5,019 nt of DNA from Desulfobacteraceae bacterium (GTDB lineage: Bacteria > Desulfobacterota > Desulfobacteria > Desulfobacterales > JAABRJ01): assembly GCA_011390985.1 (NCBI GenBank), contig JAABRJ010000167.1, positions 1-5,019 of the forward strand, written 5' to 3'. Numbering within the stretch: the first letter of the stretch is position 1; each line of letters starts with the position of its first letter. Under the pieces are notes generated by a model. The model saw nothing but the letters and a program-made list of their open reading frames with translations. It did not search any database and was not told where the DNA came from. Of the stretch, positions 1 through 5,006 are shown piece by piece. Both the position numbers and the translations under genes were made by a program.

Positions 1-918
1 GACGATGGCCTCCAGGCTCAGACGGCCCATCCCGGGGATTTCAAAGACCTGCTCGATGATCACCGAGCCGGCGAACATCACGGTCAGGATCGAGCCCAGA
101 CCGGTGGCAATCGGAATCATGGCGTTGCGCAGGGCGTGCCCCCAGACGGCCCGCCTAAAGCTGCCGCCCTTGGCCAGCACGGTGCGGACGTAATCACGGC
201 CGATCTGCTCCATCAGGGCATTTTTCATCAGCAGCGTCAGCACGGCAAAATTGCCGATCACGTAACACAGCACCGGCAGAAACATGTGCATGAAAATGTC
301 GCGCAGCTTGCCGCCCGTGGTCAGCAGCTCAAAATTGTCGGAGTGGAAGCCGGATACGGGGAAAACGTCCCAGAGGCCGTCGACGGTGCCGGCGAAGAGC
401 ATCTTGAGGACCATCCCGAAGGCAAAGGCGGGAATGGCGTACCCCACAAAAACCAGCGCGCTGGAGACCAGGTCGAAGGGCTTGTCGTGCCGCAGGGCCT
501 TGGCAATCCCCAGCGGAATGCAGATCAAGTAGGAAAGCAGAAACCCGGTCACGCCGAAAATGAGCGACACCCGGAAGCGCTCGCTGATCAGCTCCCAGGC
601 GGTCCTGTTGGGAAACTTGTAGGATTCCATGCGCAGGCCCAGCCGGTCGGTCACCAGCCATTTCCAGTAGCGCTGGGTGATGGGCCGGTCAAAACCGAAG
701 TGGGCCTCGATTTCCCGGCGCTGCTGCTCGGAAATCGTCCCCCGCAGCTTGACGTCGCCGCCGGCCTCGACGGCCTCAAAACCTTTCATCTGCATCAGGA
801 TCTGCTCGACGGGCCCGCCGGGAACGAATTGAATCAGGGTGAAGCACAGCAGGGTGATTCCGATAAACGTCGGAATCACCAGAAAAAACCGTCTGATGAA
901 ATAGTCCAGGCGCTCCAT
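1..918 (-). CDS. yejB: YejB-type peptide ABC transporter permease, 3' end cut by the window
   Basis: Inner-membrane permease of a peptide/microcin C-type ABC importer (binding-protein-dependent transport family, YejB branch). Reading the minus strand gives 306 residues with no stop to the left edge. E. coli YejB is about 364 residues, so roughly 50 C-terminal residues lie outside. The N-terminus (IRRFFLVIPTFIGIT, then QFVPGGPVEQI at 30-40) closely resembles YejB. A long extracytoplasmic segment covers about 33-115. Further membrane segments lie near 117-139, 150-176, 211-232 and 266-287. The GYAIPAF motif is at 159-165. The EAA coupling loop that contacts the ATPase is at about 242-270 (AKGGSFRRAVWGHALRNA). 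The ATG at 918-916 has an AAGGAAA ribosome site (928-934) nine bases upstream. It is the first gene of its transcription unit here, with no yejA-like binding-protein gene upstream. The partner permease and ATPase genes would be expected beyond position 1. An OppB/DppB homologue is the alternative; the YejB-like N-terminus and FDLVSSALVFVGYAIPAF stretch favour YejB. Confidence 0.88.
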   Translation of the reverse strand, partial: MERLDYFIRRFFLVIPTFIGITLLCFTLIQFVPGGPVEQILMQMKGFEAVEAGGDVKLRGTISEQQRREIEAHFGFDRPITQRYWKWLVTDRLGLRMESYKFPNRTAWELISERFRVSLIFGVTGFLLSYLICIPLGIAKALRHDKPFDLVSSALVFVGYAIPAFAFGMVLKMLFAGTVDGLWDVFPVSGFHSDNFELLTTGGKLRDIFMHMFLPVLCYVIGNFAVLTLLMKNALMEQIGRDYVRTVLAKGGSFRRAVWGHALRNAMIPIATGLGSILTVMFAGSVIIEQVFEIPGMGRLSLEAIV

Positions 919-982
919 GCGATAGGCTTTCCTTGGGGTCTGGCTGCGGGCGATCGGCGCCAGGTGCTCTCTTAGCCCGAAA

Positions 983-1004
983 CGCCGGTCTTTGCAAGCC
1001 GGCG
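983..1004. repeat. Inverted repeat with one bulge in the divergent intergenic region
   Basis: Arms CGCCGG (983-988) and CCGGCG (999-1004) pair perfectly. Inside them, after a bulged T at 989, CTT (990-992) pairs with AAG (996-998) around a TGC loop, for nine base pairs in all. A shorter palindromic stretch, GCCGC-TC-GCGGC, follows at 1007-1018. The element lies between two divergently read genes and upstream of the TTGACA box. It could be a protein binding site, or a hairpin in the leader of the minus-strand transporter gene. There is no T-tract on either side, so it does not look like a terminator. Confidence 0.4.
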
Positions 1005-1018
1005 CGGCCGCTCGCGGC

Positions 1019-1050
1019 TTGACAGGCGCGCGGGCTTCGGTTGATATACA
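1019..1050 (+). promoter_or_regulatory. Candidate sigma-70 promoter for the M24 gene
   Basis: A perfect TTGACA -35 box is at 1019-1024. It is followed by an AT-rich stretch (GATATACA, 1043-1050) that stands out from GC-rich surroundings. Taking GATATA as the -10 gives an 18-base spacer but only three of six consensus matches. TATACA matches four of six but needs a 20-base spacer. Transcription would start near 1055 and leave a leader of about 90 bases before the ATG at 1147. The -35 is strong and the -10 is weak, so the call is moderate. Confidence 0.42.
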
Positions 1051-1053
1051 TCC

Positions 1054-1068
1054 CGCAACGCGGTTGCG
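1054..1068. promoter_or_regulatory. Perfect 15-bp inverted repeat at the predicted transcription start: possible operator
   Basis: CGCAAC-GCG-GTTGCG: two six-base arms that are exact reverse complements around a three-base centre. It sits just downstream of the candidate -10 element and about where the M24 transcript would begin, a typical position for a repressor operator. No regulator gene is visible in the window and I cannot assign the site to a known regulator family. It could also be an RNA hairpin at the 5' end of the transcript, or chance in GC-rich DNA. Confidence 0.35.
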
Positions 1069-1133
1069 CACAAATTGCCGCGCTGCCTGCGGGCCATTTA
1101 CGGAGCCCGACAACGCAGCAAAACGTTTCCCAG

Positions 1134-1140
1134 AGAGGAG
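1134..1140 (+). promoter_or_regulatory. Ribosome binding site that sets the M24 start
   Basis: AGAGGAG ends six bases before the ATG at 1147. The frame is open further upstream, to at least 1075, but no comparable purine-rich site precedes an earlier start, and the residues encoded there do not look like the family N-terminus. This decides for 1147. Confidence 0.75.
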
Positions 1141-1146
1141 CCCGCC

Positions 1147-2349
1147 ATGCAAGCCCCCAGCGCAATGGCCGTCCCCCGTTCCGAGATCGCCCGGCGCATC
1201 GGCGCCCTTCAGGGGCAGCTCGCTCGCCAAGGCCTGGACGCCGCCCTGATCCTGCAAACCGCCGATCTGTTTTACTTTGCCGGCACCATCCAGCAGTCCC
1301 ACCTCTGGGTTCCGGCCCAGGGGGAGCCGCTGCTGCTGGTTCGCAAGGACGTGGCACGCGCCCGGGCCGAATCCCCGCTCGCGCGGATCGAAGCCATCCG
1401 AAGCCCCAAAGAAATTCCCGGCCTCCTGGCGGCCAACGGTCTGGCGGCGCCCCAAGCGCTGGGGCTCGAGATGGACGTTCTGCCGGCCAACCTTTACCTC
1501 TCCTACGGCCTGATTTTCGCGGGCGCCCAACTGAGCGACATCTCGACCGCCATCCGTCTGCTGCGGGCGGTCAAATCAGACTGGGAAATCGGCATGATCC
1601 GTCAGGCGGCGCGCCTTTCCGACCAGCTGGCGGCCGCTGTGCCCGACCTCCTGCGCGAAGGGATGAGCGAAATCGAGCTGGCCGGCCGGGTAGAGGCCCG
1701 GGCCAGGGCCCTCGGCCATCAGGGCATCGTCCGGATGCGGTTGTGGGGCAGCGAACTTTTTTACGGCCACCTGATGGCCGGCCCGTCCGCTGCGGTCCCA
1801 AGCTACCTGGCCTCACCCACCGGCGGGCCGGGGGTCGGCCCGGCGGTCGCCCAGGGACCGGGCATGCGCCCCATCCAACGCCACGAGCCGATCCTGGTGG
1901 ATTACGTCTTCGTTTTCAACGGCTACCTCGCCGACCACACCCGCATCTTTTCCCTGGGCCGCCTGCCGGCCGATCTCGAGCGGGCCCACACGGCGATGCT
2001 GACCGTGCAGGCCGAAGTCAAAGCCGCCGCCCGCCCCGGGGTCCCCTCGGGCCGCCTCTACCAGACGGCCATCGAGAGCGCCGAGCGCCTGGGCTATGGG
2101 GCGTTTTTCATGGGCGCCGACGCGCGGCGCGTCCGCTTTGTGGGCCACGGGATCGGCCTGGAGCTGGACGAGTTCCCTTTCCTGGCCCAGGGTCAGGACC
2201 TGCCCCTGCAGGCCGGCATGGTCTTCGCTCTGGAGCCCAAGCTGGTCTTCCCGGGCCGGGGGGTGGTGGGCATTGAGAACACGCACCTCGTCACCGCCCA
2301 GGGGGTGGAGCAGCTCACGCGCCTGGAGGAGCAGGTCATGGTGGTCTGA
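1147..2349 (+). CDS. M24-family metallopeptidase-like protein (Xaa-Pro aminopeptidase/creatinase fold)
   Basis: A 400-residue, probably cytoplasmic protein with the pita-bread architecture. The N-terminal creatinase-type domain spans about 13-138 and the M24 domain about 145-392. No signal peptide is evident. All five dinuclear-metal ligands of the family can be placed: D252 (ILVDYV), D263 (YLADHTRIF), H334 (VGHGIGLEL), E363 (FALEPK) and E377 (GIENTH). Two active-site histidines of typical proline peptidases look replaced. The His of the usual GPNAALPH-like segment corresponds to S219 in AGPSAAVPSY. The His seven residues after the metal-ligand His (E. coli PepP H361 position) corresponds to D341. 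A Gly/Pro-rich insertion (about 221-241, SPTGGPGVGPAVAQGPG) lies between that segment and the first metal ligand. The fold is secure. Dipeptidase, aminopeptidase P or a non-peptidase creatinase-like reaction all remain possible. Its divergent neighbour is a peptide importer permease, which fits peptide catabolism. Confidence 0.9.
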   Translation: MQAPSAMAVPRSEIARRIGALQGQLARQGLDAALILQTADLFYFAGTIQQSHLWVPAQGEPLLLVRKDVARARAESPLARIEAIRSPKEIPGLLAANGLAAPQALGLEMDVLPANLYLSYGLIFAGAQLSDISTAIRLLRAVKSDWEIGMIRQAARLSDQLAAAVPDLLREGMSEIELAGRVEARARALGHQGIVRMRLWGSELFYGHLMAGPSAAVPSYLASPTGGPGVGPAVAQGPGMRPIQRHEPILVDYVFVFNGYLADHTRIFSLGRLPADLERAHTAMLTVQAEVKAAARPGVPSGRLYQTAIESAERLGYGAFFMGADARRVRFVGHGIGLELDEFPFLAQGQDLPLQAGMVFALEPKLVFPGRGVVGIENTHLVTAQGVEQLTRLEEQVMVV

Positions 2350-2366
2350 AACGGCTCAGGGCGCCA

Positions 2367-2386
2367 GGCGGGCACAAGCTCCCGCC
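2367..2386 (+). terminator. Hairpin just downstream of the M24 stop codon, weak terminator candidate
   Basis: GGCGGG (2367-2372) pairs with CCCGCC (2381-2386) across an eight-base loop, starting 17 bases after the stop codon. The stem is followed by GAAAGCG, not a T-run, so it lacks the second half of an intrinsic terminator. It may instead protect the 3' end of the message. The T8 run at 2452-2459 is too far away to belong to it. Confidence 0.25.
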
Positions 2387-2484
2387 GAAAGCGTGCGCGA
2401 CCGCGATATGACGCCGCAGGCGGGCAAAAAGAAGAGCAGGATGTGGCATTGTTTTTTTTCGGGGCACTGGAACACGCTACTGCT

Positions 2485-2499
2485 TGAAATTTAATTTCA
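2485..2499. promoter_or_regulatory. AT-rich palindrome in a GC-rich leader, possible operator or promoter element
   Basis: TGAAAT-TTA-ATTTCA: two exact six-base arms around a three-base centre, in the only strongly AT-rich patch of the 538-base gap. A TTGAAA (2484-2489) overlaps its left arm and could be a -35 box, but nothing good stands 16-18 bases downstream (the nearest is GATACC at 2505). Binding site for a regulator of the downstream pair is the best guess. Confidence 0.3.
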
Positions 2500-2533
2500 T
2501 TAGTGATACCCGTTCGTCGGTTGATTTGCACTG

Positions 2534-2571
2534 CCGTCCGCGCGGCGGCCACCCGCCCGGCAGTCGGACGG
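2534..2571. repeat. Nested GC-rich hairpin in the leader
   Basis: The outer stem pairs CCGTCCG (2534-2540) with CGGACGG (2565-2571), seven base pairs. The inner stem pairs GGCGG (2544-2548) with CCGCC (2553-2557) across a four-base loop. An asymmetric internal loop separates them. A second small hairpin, GGGCC-GCA-GGCCC (2570-2582), shares two bases with the outer stem, so the two would compete. It could be a structured RNA leader or a dispersed palindromic repeat; this window alone cannot distinguish these. Confidence 0.35.
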
Positions 2572-2720
2572 GCCGCAGGCCCTTAGCCATCACCAAGGAC
2601 ACAAAGGGAGGTCTTTTTGCTGTTTTTGAGCAGGGGGCACCGATGACTATGGGACGCGTTGCACGGCGTTCGGGGCCTGACATGCAGGCGGGCGATGAGG
2701 TTTTTTTGGCCTCAGCGCCC

Positions 2721-2750
2721 CGGGCGGGGTTGCGCCCCTTGAACCGCCCG
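2721..2750. repeat. Inverted repeat CGGGCGG/CCGCCCG
   Basis: Seven-base exact arms at 2721-2727 and 2744-2750 enclose 16 bases. An alternative GGGG/CCCC pairing around TTGCG lies inside. There is no T-run after it on the plus strand. It sits just upstream of the C-rich tract before the CBS gene. GC-rich composition makes some such pairings likely by chance. Confidence 0.25.
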
Positions 2751-2875
2751 CACCCAGAGCCGCCCCTGCTTTCTGCCATCGCCCCAGCCTCTCTGCAGCC
2801 ACCTGCCCGGCGCCACCCGCGCCCCTCACGCCCCGGTTGCCCCAACCGCGCCACCCTAACCCCCATCCCCAACCC
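2751..2875 (+). promoter_or_regulatory. C-rich, G-poor tract resembling a Rho-loading (rut) region
   Basis: By hand count, bases 2751-2880 contain 72 C and only 24 G, with short pyrimidine patches (for example CCCCATCCCC at 2861-2870). Such C-over-G bubbles in an untranslated leader are the known hallmark of Rho-utilisation sites. The tract ends at the ribosome site of the CBS gene, so it would be the leader of that message. The composition is directly visible; the regulatory role is inference. Confidence 0.35.
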
Positions 2876-2882
2876 AGGAGAG
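2876..2882 (+). promoter_or_regulatory. Ribosome binding site that sets the CBS gene start
   Basis: AGGAGAG with the ATG at 2888 five bases after it. The frame is open upstream to at least 2837, but the 17 extra residues would be Pro/Arg/Asn-rich and come from the C-rich tract, with no ribosome site. 2888 is therefore preferred. Confidence 0.75.
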
Positions 2883-2887
2883 CTCTG

Positions 2888-3448
2888 ATGCGTTCCGATG
2901 CTTACACGATCAAAGATTTAATGATCCCCATTTCCGAATACGCCACCGTTTCGGAGGATGCGACCCTGTTCGAAGCGGTCTTGTCGCTTGAAAAGGCCCA
3001 GGCGGAATTTGACCATACCCGCTACCGCCACCGCGCGGTGCTGGTGCTGGACGCGCAGGGGGCAGTAATCGGCAAACTCAGCCAGTTGGACGCGCTGCGG
3101 GCGCTGGAGCCCAAATACGCGGAAATGCAGTCCGGCGACTCCCTCGCGCGCCTCGGGTTTTCGCGCAAGTTCATGAAGTCCATGATGGAGCACTACAAGC
3201 TCTTTGACCGGCCGCTCAAGGACATCTGCAAAACCGCCGCCACCGCCAAGGTCAGGGATTTCATGCACGCCCTGACCGAAGGGGAGTACGTCGAGGAAAG
3301 CGCCGCCCTGGATGAAGCCATTCATCAGCTCGTCCTGGGCAATCATCAGTCGCTGCTGGTGACCCGCGACAAGGATATCATCGGCATCCTGCGCCTCACC
3401 GATGTATTTGCCGCCATTTTCCACACCATGAAAGAGTGTTTTGTCTGA
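2888..3448 (+). CDS. Stand-alone protein with two CBS domains
   Basis: A 186-residue cytoplasmic protein made almost entirely of a tandem CBS (Bateman) module. CBS domains generally bind adenosine-containing ligands such as AMP, ATP or S-adenosylmethionine and pass the signal to a partner. CBS1 is about residues 8-75 (IKDLMIPISEYATVSED to LDALRAL). CBS2 is about 121-183 (KVRDFMH to GILRLTDVFAAIF). The domains are joined by a 45-residue linker rich in Lys, Met and aromatic residues (FSRKFMKSMMEHYKLFD). CBS1 keeps the ligand-type S-x-x-D motif after the Gly (G62, S65, D68). In CBS2 the equivalent Ser/Thr is R169, with D172 kept, so the two sites may differ in ligand or occupancy. No catalytic or DNA-binding domain is present. 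The permease gene follows after 88 bases on the same strand, which suggests co-transcription and possible control of the transporter. The domain call is firm; the partner is inferred. Confidence 0.88.
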   Translation: MRSDAYTIKDLMIPISEYATVSEDATLFEAVLSLEKAQAEFDHTRYRHRAVLVLDAQGAVIGKLSQLDALRALEPKYAEMQSGDSLARLGFSRKFMKSMMEHYKLFDRPLKDICKTAATAKVRDFMHALTEGEYVEESAALDEAIHQLVLGNHQSLLVTRDKDIIGILRLTDVFAAIFHTMKECFV

Positions 3449-3478
3449 CAACGGGATCGGTCTCTGCATCCCTTGACA

Positions 3479-3496
3479 GGCCCCGGACACGGGGCC
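3479..3496 (+). other. Hairpin between the CBS and permease genes
   Basis: GGCCCCG (3479-3485) pairs exactly with CGGGGCC (3490-3496) over a GACA loop: a seven-pair, all-GC stem. No T-run follows, so it is not a classical terminator. Lying 30 bases after the CBS stop and 25 before the permease ribosome site, it could stabilise or delimit processed transcripts and so set the relative output of the two genes. Confidence 0.45.
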
Positions 3497-3536
3497 CCAC
3501 CATCCGGTCGCTTAACCGCTGAAGGAGGTTGTTGCA

Positions 3537-5006
3537 ATGAACAGTGCCGCCGCCGACACCCCGAATAGAATCAACTGGAGCAAACTCGTTTTTCTTTTTC
3601 TGGGCATCATTCTGTTCGTGGTCGTCTATTACTCGCCCCCCTGGCCCGATGCCATCGACCCGATGGGCAAGCATTTCGAACTCTCCCGGGAATCCAAAGG
3701 CGCGTTGGCGGTCTTTCTGCTGGCCGGCACGTGGTGGGTCTTCGAAGTGGTCCCGATCGGGATCACCAGCCTGGCGATCGGCGTCCTGCAGGCGTATTTC
3801 CTGATCCGCCCGGCCAAAGTGGCCTTCAAAGACTTCATGGACCCCTCGGTGATGTTCATTTTCGCCTCGATCGTCATCGGCCTGGTGTTCACCAAGACCG
3901 GGCTCACCCGCCGAATGGCCTATAAGATGCTCATCATCGTCGGCGAGCGCACCAGCATGATCTACCTCGGCTGCTTCGTGGTGACCGCCGCCCTGACCCA
4001 CATCATGGCCCACACCGCGGTGGCCGCGACGATTTACCCGCTGCTGATGGCGATTTACGCCCTTTACGGTGAGGGTGACAAAAGGACCAAGTTCGGCAAG
4101 GGCCTCTTCATCGGCATGGCCTACGTGGCCGGCGCCGGCAGCGTCATCACCCTGCTGGGGGCGGCGCGCGGGGCCGTGGCCCTGGGCTTTTTCTACGATA
4201 TCGTCGGCACCAACATCTCCTTTTTCACGCTGACCTACTATATGTTCCCCGTCGGCTGGCTGATGGTCTTCCTGATCTGGGGCTTTTTCATGATTTTTCT
4301 CAAGCCGGAAAAGAAGGTGATCCCCGGCCTGCGCGCCAAAGCCGTCCAGCTCAACGCCGAGCTGGGCGCCCTGACCCGCAAAGAGATCCTGGCGTTGATC
4401 ATCGTTTTCGTCTGCATCCTGGTCATGTCCCTGCGGTCGTTCATCCCGGCGCTGGAGCCGGTGGACAAAACCGCCATCATCCTGACCTCGACGATCCTCT
4501 TCTTCATCACCGGCATTCTGGACATCAACGACCTTGAGGACATTCCCTGGAACATCATCCTGCTCTTTTCGGGCGCCATGAGCATCGGCTTCTGCCTCTG
4601 GGAAACCGGCGCCGCCAAGTGGCTGGCGGTCAACTGGCTGGTGCTGTTCCAGAAGGCCAACTGGTTCGTTTTCGTGATGAGCATCGCCTTTTTCGTGATG
4701 GTGATGACCAACTTCATCATGAACGTCGCGGCCATCGCCATCTCGCTGCCGGTGGCGTTCGTGATCGCGCCCTACCTGGGGGTCGCCCCGGAAGTGATCC
4801 TCTTCGCCGCCCTGACCACCGCCGGCATGCCCTTCCTGCTGCTGGTGGGCGCCGCCCCCAACGCCATCGCCTACGACTCCAAGCAGTTCACCACCGGGGA
4901 GTTTTTTATGTACGGGGTCCCGGTCAGTATCATCCTGATGGTGGTGGTCGGTTTTGCGGTCTACTTCCTCTGGCCGCTGATGGGGATGCCGACGACCCTG
5001 CCCTGA
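3537..5006 (+). CDS. DASS/SLC13-family anion permease with divergent substrate motifs
   Basis: A 489-residue inner-membrane secondary transporter of the divalent anion:Na+ symporter (DASS/SLC13) family, whose members move dicarboxylates, citrate or sulfate. About 11-13 hydrophobic segments are visible, starting at 16-33 and ending near 462-484. Family landmarks occur in both inverted halves: FMDPSVMFIFASIVIGLVFTK and TGLTRRMAYKM (about 100-131) in the first, DIPWNIILLFSGAMSIG (335-351) and GAAPNAIAYDSKQFTTGEF (438-456) in the second. The two SNT signatures that hold the substrate carboxylate in VcINDY-type proteins are changed: A158-H159-T160 (IMAHTAVAA) and M395-N396-V397 (IMNVAAIAI). The first GTPPN-like loop reads GAARG (208-212). 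The ATG has a near-perfect AAGGAGGT site (3522-3529) seven bases upstream. It probably forms an operon with the CBS gene. Sulfate or organic-acid import would suit a sulfate-reducer relative, but the substrate cannot be read from the sequence. Confidence 0.87.
   Translation: MNSAAADTPNRINWSKLVFLFLGIILFVVVYYSPPWPDAIDPMGKHFELSRESKGALAVFLLAGTWWVFEVVPIGITSLAIGVLQAYFLIRPAKVAFKDFMDPSVMFIFASIVIGLVFTKTGLTRRMAYKMLIIVGERTSMIYLGCFVVTAALTHIMAHTAVAATIYPLLMAIYALYGEGDKRTKFGKGLFIGMAYVAGAGSVITLLGAARGAVALGFFYDIVGTNISFFTLTYYMFPVGWLMVFLIWGFFMIFLKPEKKVIPGLRAKAVQLNAELGALTRKEILALIIVFVCILVMSLRSFIPALEPVDKTAIILTSTILFFITGILDINDLEDIPWNIILLFSGAMSIGFCLWETGAAKWLAVNWLVLFQKANWFVFVMSIAFFVMVMTNFIMNVAAIAISLPVAFVIAPYLGVAPEVILFAALTTAGMPFLLLVGAAPNAIAYDSKQFTTGEFFMYGVPVSIILMVVVGFAVYFLWPLMGMPTTLP

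Larger units (their letters stand above)
2350..2887. other. 538-base intergenic region and probable leader of the CBS-permease pair
   Basis: No convincing gene on either strand. Open frames exist but translate to Arg/Pro-rich low-complexity sequence. From left to right it holds a GGCGGG/CCCGCC hairpin just after the M24 stop, T8 (2452-2459) and T7 (2701-2707) runs, an AT-rich palindrome (2485-2499), a nested GC hairpin (2534-2571), a small GGGCC/GGCCC hairpin (2570-2582), a hairpin at 2721-2750, and a C-rich tract up to the ribosome site of the CBS gene. Base composition changes sharply along it, unlike the neighbouring genes. A promoter for the CBS gene must lie here unless the M24 transcript reads through, but I found no site close to consensus. 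Confidence 0.6.

Noticed and set aside
136..975. 279-codon plus-strand open frame opposite the permease gene
   Set aside because: It is antisense to the YejB-like gene. Its translation is His/Gln/Gly-rich without any fold signature, while the minus strand gives clear membrane segments and an EAA loop.
969..997. Minus-strand promoter for the YejB-like gene (TTGCAA, 17-base spacer, TAAGAG)
   Set aside because: The -10 matches only three of six consensus bases and the -35 overlaps the bulged inverted repeat. The spacing is good but the evidence is too weak to call.
1041..2276. 411-codon plus-strand open frame overlapping the M24 gene
   Set aside because: A frame-shifted shadow rich in Arg, Gly and Pro, caused by high GC at third positions. 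The overlapping M24 frame has all family metal ligands.
2452..2459. T8 run as the U-tract of an intrinsic terminator for the M24 gene
   Set aside because: No stable stem lies immediately upstream. The nearest pairing (CGCC-GCA-GGCG, about 2412-2422) is short and about 30 bases away.
2463..2477. Sigma-54-like GG...GC pair upstream of the leader
   Set aside because: The spacing between GG and GC is 11 rather than 10 bases and the flanking consensus is poor.
2477..2872. 131-codon minus-strand frame in the same gap
   Set aside because: Gly/Arg/Ala-rich product with no recognisable motif; it looks like a composition artefact.
2484..2888. 134-codon plus-strand frame starting with TTG
   Set aside because: No ribosome site at the TTG, Arg/Pro-rich low-complexity product, and it runs through hairpins and the C-rich tract. 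Only the shorter ATG version was kept, as a low-interest finding.
3473..3478. Perfect TTGACA between the CBS and permease genes, as a separate permease promoter
   Set aside because: The sequence 16-18 bases downstream is CCCCAC-like and has no resemblance to a -10 box; the spacer would also contain the GC hairpin.
3396..4013. 205-codon minus-strand frame opposite the start of the permease gene
   Set aside because: Asp/Glu/His-rich antisense product with no family features; the plus strand clearly encodes the permease.
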